DNA of 64,000 nt from Hymenobacter tibetensis (GTDB lineage Bacteria; Bacteroidota; Bacteroidia; Cytophagales; Hymenobacteraceae): contig NZ_CP094669.1 of NCBI RefSeq assembly GCF_022827545.1, positions 1,640,001 to 1,704,000 of the forward strand, in the 5' to 3' direction. The translations under genes were made by a program, and so were the position numbers. The notes below the pieces were generated by a model, which was not told the origin of the DNA, searched no databases, and saw nothing but the letters and a program-made list of their open reading frames with translations. This document shows, in pieces, positions 31,649 through 39,422 of this stretch (position 1 is its first letter; each line of letters starts with the position of its first letter).

Positions 31649-33349
31649 CTAGGCTACTGTCAGCATTTCGTGGGCTGCCCGTATGCCTTGGTGGAATCCT
31701 TCCTCGAAGATAGAAATACCGCTGAGGTCGGTGTGGGCGAAAAACAGCTTGTTGCGCCAGGGCTGTGCCGCCGCCGCTCGGCCAGGGCCCCATAGGTAGC
31801 CGGGCGTGGGTGCTACCATGCCGTGGCCCCACACCCATACATCGGCCCGCTGAACGTGGGGCGTGACGCCGGGGTGCATAATTTCCAGCTCCGCGAGCAG
31901 GCGTTTCAGCCATTCGTCGTAGCTGGTTTGGTAGGCGCGGCGCCGGGCAGCTTCGGGTGGCTCGTCGCACAGCGGCCAGTACATGGTTATGACCTTGGAC
32001 GCGTCGGAGCGTAGGCTTAGGTTTTGATGGTTGGCATTTACGTAGCCCACCGACGTGCTGCCGTAGCGCACATTGTCCCAACACAGGGGCTGGCCGGGGC
32101 CCTGCGGTAGGCCATCGACGGTGAGATTTGCTACCACCCACGGGGCATAGTAAGGTGACAGGCTGGCGCTAGGAGCATCGGTTAGGCCGGCCAGCAGCCG
32201 TTGGGTAACGAACTGCGGCGTAGCCAGCAGCACCTGTCGGGCCTCTACGCGCACGGTTTGTTGGGTGGCTACATCATACGCTAGCACATCTAGTCCCGTG
32301 GCAGTTTCGCGCAGCTGATAGGCCACCATGCCCGTGCTGATGGGGGCGGAAGCCTGTTGGCGCAATTGCTCGATCAGAAAGTTGTTGCCTTCGGGCCAGG
32401 TTAGAACGTCCGAAGCGCTGGCATTGTGAGCGCGGCCTTTGCGAGCGGCAAAGTAGTGCAGCCCCGCCCACGCCGACACCGCAGCGGCTGGCGCGCCGTA
32501 GTCGTCGCGGCAGCCGTAGTCGAGGTACCAGCGCAGATAGGTGGAAGCGTAGCCCTGCTGCGTGAGATAGTCGGCGAAGGAAATGGTGTCGAGCTGGCGG
32601 TAGGTGGGGTCAGCGGAAGAATACTCGAGAGGAATGGCAAACACCTCTTTGCCATCCTGGCCGCGGGCTTGCTTCAGATCCTCGATTAGCTTGAAAAACC
32701 GGGCTATTTCGGCGCGGTCGGCGGCTGGTACGCCAGCATCTGGCACCAGACCCTGCTGCCAATGCCCGTGGATGTTAAGGCGCTCCTCGGGGTCGTGGCA
32801 GAGGTAGTACTCGTTGTAAATAGGCAAGCCGGTATCCGGCGTAAAATCAGTTATCACCCCCGATTCCCGTAGGAAAGCGAGCAGCTTACTGTTGCCAGAA
32901 TCCGGGATGGGGAGGTAGTGGGCGCCCCACGGATAGGCGGAAACCTGGTTTTGACCGGCGGAGGCATTGCCGCCCACACGCTCGTCCAGCTCTAGCAGCA
33001 GCGTATCGGGTTGGCCTTGTTGATGCAGCTCCCGCCGTGCGGCAAGACCGGCCACGCCTCCGCCGATGATGAGCACCTCGGTGCGCACGGTGCGGGTGGG
33101 AGTCGGCAGCTTTCCGGGTTGTCGTAGCAAATGGCCAGTAGCATGGTTGGCGCCGTGCAGCGCCCCCTGGACGTGGGCCTGCGCCGTGCCCGGCGTGCAC
33201 GATTCCAGCAGGCTGGTTGGGGCTAGCAGTACCCCGGCCAAGCCCAAGCCGGCCCGTTGCAGAAACGTGCGCCGCGGGACCTCACCCCCTAGCCCTCTCT
33301 CATCAGGAGAAGGGGGACTAGCGGCTAGTTTTTTAGCTCTAAAAGCCAT
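31649..33349 (-). CDS. Exported FAD-dependent amine oxidase-like protein with twin-arginine signal
   Basis: 566 residues. RR at 26-27 followed by TFLQRAGLGLAGVLLAP is a Tat-type signal, and a cysteine at residue 51 (LLESC) could make it a lipoprotein, though Glu at -2 is unusual. The dinucleotide-binding fold is clear: VLIIGGGVAGLAARREL at 92-108 and LLLELDERVGGNAS at 117-130. The C-terminus has FAHTDLSGISIFEEGFHQGI, the usual FAD-closing motif of amine oxidase/phytoene desaturase relatives. It lies 70 bases after the membrane spermidine-synthase-like gene, so an oxidase for a polyamine-like product outside the inner membrane is the natural hypothesis (inference). The first 25 residues include an in-frame repeat (33279-33319). 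Confidence 0.85.
   Translation of the reverse strand: MAFRAKKLAASPPSPDERGLGGEVPRRTFLQRAGLGLAGVLLAPTSLLESCTPGTAQAHVQGALHGANHATGHLLRQPGKLPTPTRTVRTEVLIIGGGVAGLAARRELHQQGQPDTLLLELDERVGGNASAGQNQVSAYPWGAHYLPIPDSGNSKLLAFLRESGVITDFTPDTGLPIYNEYYLCHDPEERLNIHGHWQQGLVPDAGVPAADRAEIARFFKLIEDLKQARGQDGKEVFAIPLEYSSADPTYRQLDTISFADYLTQQGYASTYLRWYLDYGCRDDYGAPAAAVSAWAGLHYFAARKGRAHNASASDVLTWPEGNNFLIEQLRQQASAPISTGMVAYQLRETATGLDVLAYDVATQQTVRVEARQVLLATPQFVTQRLLAGLTDAPSASLSPYYAPWVVANLTVDGLPQGPGQPLCWDNVRYGSTSVGYVNANHQNLSLRSDASKVITMYWPLCDEPPEAARRRAYQTSYDEWLKRLLAELEIMHPGVTPHVQRADVWVWGHGMVAPTPGYLWGPGRAAAAQPWRNKLFFAHTDLSGISIFEEGFHQGIRAAHEMLTVA
33279..33319. repeat. Interspersed repeat captured in the N-terminal codons of the FAD oxidoreductase
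   Basis: The segment acctcaccccctagccctct and what follows reads, in the gene's frame, SPPSPDERGLGGEV. This is the translation of a common dispersed Bacteroidota repeat (CTCACCCCC...CTCTCC...GGAGAAGGGG) with an internal imperfect palindrome. It sits directly before the twin-arginine motif. Confidence 0.6.
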
Positions 33350-33419
33350 GCTGTATCGGTATAGAACACTGTGCCCTCTGCGGGTGCTCTTAAAGTGTGG
33401 ACAGTATTATCGTTGTAAA

Positions 33420-35015
33420 TCAATGCGAATACGGTCCCCAGTCTTCCTCGAAATAGCGCACCAGCGCTTGGTTGTTTAGCTGATTAATTTCGGTTGGTAC
33501 TTCGGCCATGTCGGGTGGGAAGTAAAGCATTTGGCGCAGGGTGGCGGGCGTCAGGAAGCGGAGGCCGGTAGGTAAAGGGCTGGCATCGGGGCGCCAGTGG
33601 GCGTTGCGGCCCGCCAGCACATAGCCCCACTCCCCAAAAGAGGGCACGTAGCAATGGTACGGAATGATTTGAAAGCCAGCGGCCGCCAGCGTGTGCGCCA
33701 CGCACCAAAACGACTGCCGCGCCACGTAAGGCGACGTGCTTTGCACCACTACGCGGCCGCCAGGCGCTAGTCGCTGTTCCAACGCCCGGTAGAAAGCAGT
33801 GCTGTAGAGCTTGCCAATCGAGTAGTTGCCGGGGTCCGGAAAGTCCACCACAATGCCGTCGTAATGGGTTGTGTCTTGCCGAATCCACTGGTAAGCGTCG
33901 CCGTTGACAACCTCCACTTTGGGGTCGAGCAAGGCGCGCTGGTTGAGTTGCACCAGAATTTCGTTGTGCTGGAAGAGCTGGGTCATGCCCGGGTCGAGGT
34001 CGACGAGGCGAATCTGCTGGAGGCGCGGATACTTTAGCAGTTCCCGCACAGCTAGGCCGTCGCCGCCGCCGAGCACAAGAATACGGCGGGCGTTGGGTAG
34101 GCCTTGCAGCAGCGGGTGCACCAGCGCCTCGTGGTAGCGATACTCGTCCTGCGAGCTGAATTGCAGGTTGCCGTTGAGGAAGAGGCGCAGCTCGCGGTTA
34201 TTTTTGGTGAGCACCAGCCGCTGGTATACGGTGCTCTTGCTGTAAATTACCTGGTCCTGAAACGCCAGCGTTTCGGTGTAGCTCTGGATACGCTCGGAAT
34301 ATGCGAAGGTGGCTCCCAAAGCCAGCAGCGCCACCAGTAACCCGCCCGCAAAACTGCGTCGGTAGGGTTGTGTTTCGCGGAAGCGAAACAGGGCCACGCC
34401 CGCCACCACCACGTTCAGCGCGCCAAACAGCAGCGAAGTCCGCATCAACCCCAATTGCGGTACCAGCACCAGCGGAAAAATCAGCGACGCCAGCAGCGCC
34501 CCGATGTAGTCGAAAGTGAAAACCCGCGACACCAGGTCCTTGAACTCGTAGCGGTTCTCCAAAATCCGCATCAGTAGCGGAATTTCCAGGCCTACCAAAA
34601 TTCCCGTAAAGCCTACCAGCGCGTACAGAATCAGGCGGAACGACGTGACGTACTCGAACAGCACAAACAGCAGCGGCGCTGAAAAGCCGCCTACCAGCCC
34701 CACCAATATCTCCAGCCGAATAAACCACTTCAGCAACGAGCCGCCCAAGTAGCGCGACAGCCACGACCCGATGCCCATCGAAAACAGATAGGCCCCGATA
34801 ATGGTAGAAAACTGCGTGACCGAGTCGCCGAGTAAGTACGAGGCCAGGGTGCCGGCAATTAGCTCGTAAATCAGGCCGCAGGTGGCAATAACGAACACCG
34901 AACCCAATAACAGCGCCGCCTGGCTTTCCACAGCGACAGCGGCCAGTCGGGCCGGCGTGCCTGAAGCTGCGGCAGCGGTGTTGCGCCCGGTGCGGCGTAC
35001 TGGCTCCTTAACCAT
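33420..35015 (-). CDS. Membrane-fused spermidine-synthase-like aminopropyltransferase
   Basis: 531 residues. The first ~240 contain about seven transmembrane helices (GSVFVIATCGLIYELIAG, FSTIIGAYLFSMGIGSW and others); the rest is a SpeE-type Rossmann enzyme. Family motifs: LNGNLQFSSQDEYRYHEAL (substrate loop), VLVLGGGDG near 313, LVDLDP, VVNGDAYQWI and VVDFPDP near 390, where a soluble SpeE usually has D(S/T)xDP. It should use decarboxylated SAM to transfer an aminopropyl group to an amine at the membrane. It overlaps the DUF350 gene by 8 bases, so the two are translationally linked. The acceptor is unknown. Confidence 0.9.
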   Translation of the reverse strand: MVKEPVRRTGRNTAAAASGTPARLAAVAVESQAALLLGSVFVIATCGLIYELIAGTLASYLLGDSVTQFSTIIGAYLFSMGIGSWLSRYLGGSLLKWFIRLEILVGLVGGFSAPLLFVLFEYVTSFRLILYALVGFTGILVGLEIPLLMRILENRYEFKDLVSRVFTFDYIGALLASLIFPLVLVPQLGLMRTSLLFGALNVVVAGVALFRFRETQPYRRSFAGGLLVALLALGATFAYSERIQSYTETLAFQDQVIYSKSTVYQRLVLTKNNRELRLFLNGNLQFSSQDEYRYHEALVHPLLQGLPNARRILVLGGGDGLAVRELLKYPRLQQIRLVDLDPGMTQLFQHNEILVQLNQRALLDPKVEVVNGDAYQWIRQDTTHYDGIVVDFPDPGNYSIGKLYSTAFYRALEQRLAPGGRVVVQSTSPYVARQSFWCVAHTLAAAGFQIIPYHCYVPSFGEWGYVLAGRNAHWRPDASPLPTGLRFLTPATLRQMLYFPPDMAEVPTEINQLNNQALVRYFEEDWGPYSH

Positions 35016-35223
35016 GAATTGCCGCGCTGATTATTAGGGCCACGGCAATCATAAAAGCTGCGCTTACCAACGCAAAAGCGTTGTTATGCTCCTCCATAAT
35101 TTCCTTGCGTAGCGTACCCGGCGTAAACTTCTCGAAGAGATAAAAGCTGATAACTAGAATAACAATGCCCAACACCGAGTAGATAACGGAAGCGGCAATA
35201 AGCTTGAAGTTAAGGTATTCCAT
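35008..35223 (-). CDS. DUF350 (YjfL-like) small membrane protein
   Basis: 71 residues with two transmembrane helices: KLIAASVIYSVLGIVILVISFYLFEKFTPG and AFALVSAAFMIAVALIISAAIHG. The FEKFTPGTLRKEIMEEHNNA loop is typical of single-repeat DUF350. The family is of unknown biochemical role but recurs beside DUF4178, SpeD- and SpeE-like genes, as here. Its stop overlaps the start of the SpeE-like gene. Confidence 0.9.
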   Translation of the reverse strand: MEYLNFKLIAASVIYSVLGIVILVISFYLFEKFTPGTLRKEIMEEHNNAFALVSAAFMIAVALIISAAIHG

Positions 35224-35347
35224 GTGGTGAAATGATGAGGTAGTGAAGTCGTGATTCAGCAGCTTAGTAGCTTCTTGAACTGGCTATTCAAGTTGTGCCG
35301 ATAATAGGAGCTGGATAGCTGACTCAGTAAGTCGTAAGGTCACTATC

Positions 35348-35542
35348 TTACTTATGATAGAAGCGGGCATGGCCACCAGAGCCGCCGTGGCTACTATTGC
35401 CATTCAGGTTTTCGGTGTTTTCGTTGTCGTCACCGAGTAGGCGGGTGCCCCGCAAGCCAGCCCACACGAAGGTGCCGTAAGCCAGGGCTGCTGCTAACGC
35501 GTAGTAGCGTATGCTTTTCAAATCGCGCAGGAGTTTCATCAC
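35348..35542 (-). CDS. Small single-pass membrane protein with Asn/Gly/Ser/His-rich tail
   Basis: 64 residues: a basic N-terminus (MMKLLRDLKSIRYY), one transmembrane helix (ALAAALAYGTFVWAGL) and a polar tail rich in N, G, S and H (NENTENLNGNSSHGGSGGH). It begins 15 bases after the DUF4178 gene and lies 124 bases before DUF350, so it belongs to the operon. No family recognised. Confidence 0.7.
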   Translation of the reverse strand: MMKLLRDLKSIRYYALAAALAYGTFVWAGLRGTRLLGDDNENTENLNGNSSHGGSGGHARFYHK

Positions 35543-35557
35543 CAGTATGAGTAAGGG

Positions 35558-36889
35558 TTATTCTGCTTCTTGTGGGCCATAGTCGCTATTAAGCCAGCGG
35601 GTTTTTTCGTGGTTGTAGCGGCGGAAGAACTGGATGCCCGGGTAAATGGCTAGCATCAGCAGAAATAGTATGGCATTGGAATGCAGCGGCGTATTCTGCG
35701 TTACCACTAGATTAATAGGCAAATCCAGACCCGCCTCCGTGGTAGGGTAGATGTTGAGGTGATACCGGCCCGATGGGATGCCAGCTAGGGTAGCGTTATC
35801 ATTCTCGCTGCCTTCGCTCCAGCTTTCGCCGTCCTCGATACCAAAGTAATGCTCTAGGCTCTTCGTGAATTCGTAGCTTTGACCGGTTTTCTCGTTTACC
35901 AGCGAAACTGGAATTTCCAGCCACTGATTGCTGAGTGAAGAGCGTAAATCGAACTCCAGAGCAGCCGGCCCCTTCACCTCAAAGGAAGATGTTACGATAA
36001 CGTTGTTGCTGCCTGCGGCGGAGGCCGTGACGGTGTTGTCTAGGGTAGTAGGTTGACTTCTAAACTGCTGATTGAGCAACTCTTGTTGCGGTTTTACAAA
36101 TAAAAACAGCGCCTGTGTTACGACGATGATCAGGGCCATAAGCCATGAGAACCACATCAGGACTGGCCAACTGGCTTCGCCCGGTGCTGGCTGAATGGCG
36201 CCCACGCCTTGGCGCCACGGCATTCGTTGCGGTTCCAAGTTGAAGGCCGCCTGCACAGCAGCTGGCTCCACGTAAGTGGCTTTGTACCATTCTGATTTTT
36301 TGGTTCGGGGATTGCGCTCCTGCACCAGCATGTAGGGCGGGGCAATGAACTCGGAAATATTCAGCTTTTCGTCGTCGAAGATATTCCAGTCGAACTCGCC
36401 CATAGCGTACAGCACTTGTTGTTGGTAGCGGTTGTAGAGGGCATAATTGGTGTCGTTGGTGAACACGTAGGCGTTGCGCGATGTGGGCCGGCCTACTTTG
36501 TAGCCACCCTGCACTGGTTCTACGAACATCCAATGACCCTCAAATACGGCCAGTTGCACATAAGTCCCGGTGGCTTGGTCCAGCAACATGTATTCCATCC
36601 ATTGGGCAGGATACCTCACTTCGCGCTTCAGTATAAAGCCGACGACACAGTAGGTGTTCCCAAACAGTGCACCGACCGCACCAAGCAATAAAGTCGGTTG
36701 TTCAACAAGTGCCTTTTTAAAGCCCCCCATAACTCGGGGTTGCCGTTCGTTTTCGTATTCGAAGAAGGTACGGCAGTTGGGGCAGACGTAGAACGAGCTG
36801 TTCTTAGCGTCAAAATACGTGATGGAGGCGTTGCATTTCGGGCAGTCAAGTTGTGCCGGGGCCACGGTAGATGGTAGATTTTCACTCAT
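35558..36889 (-). CDS. Zinc-ribbon DUF4178 membrane protein
   Basis: 443 residues. The N-terminus is a zinc ribbon (DCPKC near 15 and VCPNC near 35), followed by DUF4178-type strands (GAVGALFGNTYCVVGFILKREVRYPAQWMEYML is a characteristic opening). Then come a transmembrane helix (LMALIIVVTQALFLFV), an extracytoplasmic beta-sandwich-like region with FEVKGPAALEFDLRSSLSNQW, and a last helix (ILFLLMLAIYPGIQFF). Its start codon overlaps the speD stop in an ATGA, so the two are coupled. Its role in the polyamine-like pathway is unknown; it could be the membrane scaffold. Confidence 0.88.
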   Translation of the reverse strand: MSENLPSTVAPAQLDCPKCNASITYFDAKNSSFYVCPNCRTFFEYENERQPRVMGGFKKALVEQPTLLLGAVGALFGNTYCVVGFILKREVRYPAQWMEYMLLDQATGTYVQLAVFEGHWMFVEPVQGGYKVGRPTSRNAYVFTNDTNYALYNRYQQQVLYAMGEFDWNIFDDEKLNISEFIAPPYMLVQERNPRTKKSEWYKATYVEPAAVQAAFNLEPQRMPWRQGVGAIQPAPGEASWPVLMWFSWLMALIIVVTQALFLFVKPQQELLNQQFRSQPTTLDNTVTASAAGSNNVIVTSSFEVKGPAALEFDLRSSLSNQWLEIPVSLVNEKTGQSYEFTKSLEHYFGIEDGESWSEGSENDNATLAGIPSGRYHLNIYPTTEAGLDLPINLVVTQNTPLHSNAILFLLMLAIYPGIQFFRRYNHEKTRWLNSDYGPQEAE

Positions 36890-37239
36890 CGGCGCACCTC
36901 GGTTTTGGTTTGCTCGGTGCCCTCGAAAAAGCGTAGCGTCTCCGCGTACAACTGCCGCACCGTGGCCGAATTATCGCGCTGAAAGTTCGACAAGAACACA
37001 TCAAAGGTTGCTAGGCCGTATTCCGGCCAGGTGTGCACGCTCAAGTGCGACTCCGTAAGGCCGACTACCGCCGTGAAGCTGCCATTGGGAAACGTGTGGT
37101 ACACTTCGCCCACCTTGGTGAGCTGCAACGCCCGGATCTGCTCGTTGAAAAACGACTGGCAGGCGTCCGCGTTAGTCAAGTGTTGTACCGGCGCCGTGAA
37201 CGTAGCCAGTACGTGTAAACCAGGAGTATAAGAAGACAT
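36886..37239 (-). CDS. speD: SpeD-like S-adenosylmethionine decarboxylase proenzyme with altered active site
   Basis: 117 residues, the size of bacterial class 1b AdoMet decarboxylase. The self-cleavage site is Glu63-Ser64 in LTESHLSVHTWPEYG, which would yield the pyruvoyl cofactor from Ser64; His69 is the conserved processing histidine. However the position of the catalytic Cys (family DVFTCG) is Ser84 here (DVFLSN), confirmed by reading the codon TCG. It may still make decarboxylated SAM for the SpeE-like enzyme, or act on another amino acid, since SpeD relatives with other substrates are known. It is the first gene of the run and overlaps the DUF4178 gene by 4 bases. Confidence 0.85.
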   Translation of the reverse strand: MSSYTPGLHVLATFTAPVQHLTNADACQSFFNEQIRALQLTKVGEVYHTFPNGSFTAVVGLTESHLSVHTWPEYGLATFDVFLSNFQRDNSATVRQLYAETLRFFEGTEQTKTEVRR

Positions 37240-37739
37240 AGAATAGACAACAGCGCGTCCATAAGCTGGACGGATAACAGGAAAGCAATAGTACGCAGCG
37301 CGCCGCTAACGCCAAAACCAACAACGCTATAGCTTGCAGGACTTGCCTTTAGCGGCGTCTGTTCGCTGTTCAAGCCTTTGAAGACCGTTAACCACCTTGT
37401 TTCAATAGCGCAAGGAATTGAGTTGTGCGGTTAGTCAATGAAAAAGTAGTTCTAAATTCAAAAAAGACCGTCATTCGGAGCGCAGGCGCAGCCGAAGCAT
37501 CTCGCATGCAGATGTCTAAGTGCTATTCCTGCGTCAACACGCAAGATGCTTCGGCAAGCTCAGCACGAAGGCTACGTTGGCAACATCAGGAACAGCCGAT
37601 TAGTCACTCTTAACCCTTGGAGTAAACAAGCTTGTTTGCTTCTGGCAGTCCAGTTTATCTAGCCATAGAGTGGTGTTTCCACTTAACCAGATGCCAGCCG
37701 TTGCGTACGGCAAAGGCTAAAGCACCTTATTTTGCCTGC
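37240..37739. other. Divergent promoter region with an interspersed repeat
   Basis: About 500 bases between speD (minus) and the M28 peptidase (plus). The part near 37240 should carry the promoter of the whole SpeD-led run, but no clear -7/-33 pair is seen. The middle holds a degenerate inverted repeat (37491-37555, listed separately). The rest is featureless. Confidence 0.45.
37491..37555. repeat. Degenerate interspersed inverted repeat
   Basis: 37491-37502 (gccgaagcatct) and 37544-37555 are exact reverse complements, extended with one mismatch to 15 bases. Flanking words (gtcattcggagcgcaggcgc and aagctcagcacgaaggct) resemble the dispersed 'gtcattccgagcgcag...' repeat family of this group. 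Confidence 0.6.
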
Positions 37740-39233
37740 ATGACCAGAAATTTCCTTTCCCATTTAGCCACCGCTGGCTGCTTGAGTACCCTTTTATTGG
37801 TGGGCAGCGCAGCTTCCGCGCAGCGCAACCCCTTTAGCGGCGACAAGCGCGCTAGCATCAAAGAAGCCGACCTCAAGCGCGACTTGTTCGCTATCGGCGG
37901 CAACCATTTCCGCGGCCGCGAAGGCGGAACGCTCGATGAACTTCGAGCTTCCATGTGGATAGCCGAGCAACTGCGCGCCAGCGGCCTTCAACCTGCTGGC
38001 GACGATGGCACTTACTTCCAGTTCTTTCACATTCAACGCACGCGCCTCACCAAAAACAGCACGCTGCGCATTGGCACCTACCAACTAACCCACGGCCAGG
38101 ACGCCATGATTCTAGCGCCCGGCATTGCTTCGGTGAATGCGCCATTGGTATATGTAGGCACGGGTACCGCCGCCGAAATGGCGAACGTTGATGTGAAAGG
38201 GAAGGCAATAGCTGTTCTTTTCTCGGGTACCGGGCCGGCTGACTTAAGCTACCGGCGCTTCCTGACCGGTACCATGCGCGACCGGTCGGCGGAATTGGTA
38301 AAGGCCGGCGCCGTAGCGGTGGTATTTGTGTCGGACGCACGAGCCCAAGACTATTACGAGCGGTGGACTACTGGTTACGAGCGGGGCCGGTATGACTTGC
38401 CTGGTGGCCCCAACGTGCAAGTAGTAGCACAGGCGCCCACCATTTGGTTGCCCGCCGACGCGTTGTCGTGGGTGCGCCAGCCCGGCCAGCAACTCACCGC
38501 TACGCTCAACGTGGAAAGCTTCAGCTACCCATCCGTCAATATCGTAGCCAAAGTGCCCGGCACCGATGCCAAGTTGAAAGCCGAAAACGTGCTGTTCAGT
38601 ACGCACCAAGACCACGACGGTGTGCGCAAAATCGTAGCTGGCGACTCCATCTGGAACGGCGCCGACGACAACGCCACTGGTTGCGCCGCCTTGCTAGCCA
38701 TCGGGCGAGCTTTCGTGCAGAAGCCCGGGCGTCGTTCGGCGCTGTTCGTGTATCATGGGGCCGAGGAGCGAGGCTTGTTAGGGTCGCGCTACTACGCCGC
38801 CAACCCCACGGTACCTAAAGAATCGATAGTGGCCGTGCTGAACGCCGAAATGATAGGCCGCAATGCCCCAGATAGTGCTGCTCTGCTCGGTTCGCAGCCG
38901 CCGCACCGCAACTCAAAAGATCTGGTAGCCACCGCCCTGGCGGCCAACCTAGCCAGCCCGAAGTTCAAGCTCGATACGCTCTGGGACAAGCCAACTCACC
39001 CCGAGGGGTGGTATTTCCGCTCCGACCACTTGTCGTACGCCCGCCTAAACATTCCCTCTATTTGCTACACCACCCTGTTGCACAAGGATTATCACACGCC
39101 CAAAGACGAACCGGAAGCCATTAATATCACCAAGCTTGCCGGCGTCACCCGCTGGATTTACCTAACCGGCTGGGCCGTGGCCAATCAAAACAACCGGCCA
39201 TCAGTAGACCCGGGCTTCAAGTTGGAGCGGTAA
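37740..39233 (+). CDS. M28-family aminopeptidase, exported
   Basis: 497 residues. Signal peptide 1-28 (LLLVGSAASAQ). A protease-associated (PA) insert lies around 130-250. Zinc ligands of the M28 fold are visible: HQDHDG, then GADDNATG (bridging Asp), the catalytic Glu in YHGAEERGLLGSRYY, LNAEMIGRN (Glu in place of the usual Asp) and a late His in DYHTP. It should remove N-terminal residues from peptides in the periplasm or outside. ATG 37740 is chosen because it begins the signal peptide; the frame runs 108 bases further upstream without coding character. Confidence 0.9.
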   Translation: MTRNFLSHLATAGCLSTLLLVGSAASAQRNPFSGDKRASIKEADLKRDLFAIGGNHFRGREGGTLDELRASMWIAEQLRASGLQPAGDDGTYFQFFHIQRTRLTKNSTLRIGTYQLTHGQDAMILAPGIASVNAPLVYVGTGTAAEMANVDVKGKAIAVLFSGTGPADLSYRRFLTGTMRDRSAELVKAGAVAVVFVSDARAQDYYERWTTGYERGRYDLPGGPNVQVVAQAPTIWLPADALSWVRQPGQQLTATLNVESFSYPSVNIVAKVPGTDAKLKAENVLFSTHQDHDGVRKIVAGDSIWNGADDNATGCAALLAIGRAFVQKPGRRSALFVYHGAEERGLLGSRYYAANPTVPKESIVAVLNAEMIGRNAPDSAALLGSQPPHRNSKDLVATALAANLASPKFKLDTLWDKPTHPEGWYFRSDHLSYARLNIPSICYTTLLHKDYHTPKDEPEAINITKLAGVTRWIYLTGWAVANQNNRPSVDPGFKLER

Positions 39234-39275
39234 AAGAATAGAGCGTTACAAGCTAACTAGATTGCCAACAGGTAG

Positions 39276-39326
39276 AGAAGAACAAGCAAACAGGCTTCCG
39301 TTTTCAGCTTTTTTGCTTGTTCTTCT
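39276..39326 (+). terminator. Hairpin terminator after the M28 peptidase
   Basis: Perfect 15-bp stem (39276-39290 with 39312-39326) and a 21-base loop that contains T runs, 42 bases after the peptidase stop. It is followed at once by a second, larger palindrome. Confidence 0.6.
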
Positions 39327-39338
39327 TGCGTATGGCTG

Positions 39339-39400
39339 TAAAGCAGCAGCGCGAGGATGAGACGCACATTATGCCGTTCCATCCTCGCGCTGCTGCTTTA
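39339..39400. repeat. Perfect 21-bp inverted repeat
   Basis: 39339-39359 (taaagcagcagcgcgaggat plus G) and 39380-39400 are exact reverse complements around a 20-base loop. It lies just before the stop of the S24-type regulator (minus strand) and may terminate that gene, or be an inserted palindromic repeat. Confidence 0.75.
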
Positions 39401-39422
39401 TAAGCGTATTTGAAAGTCTACA

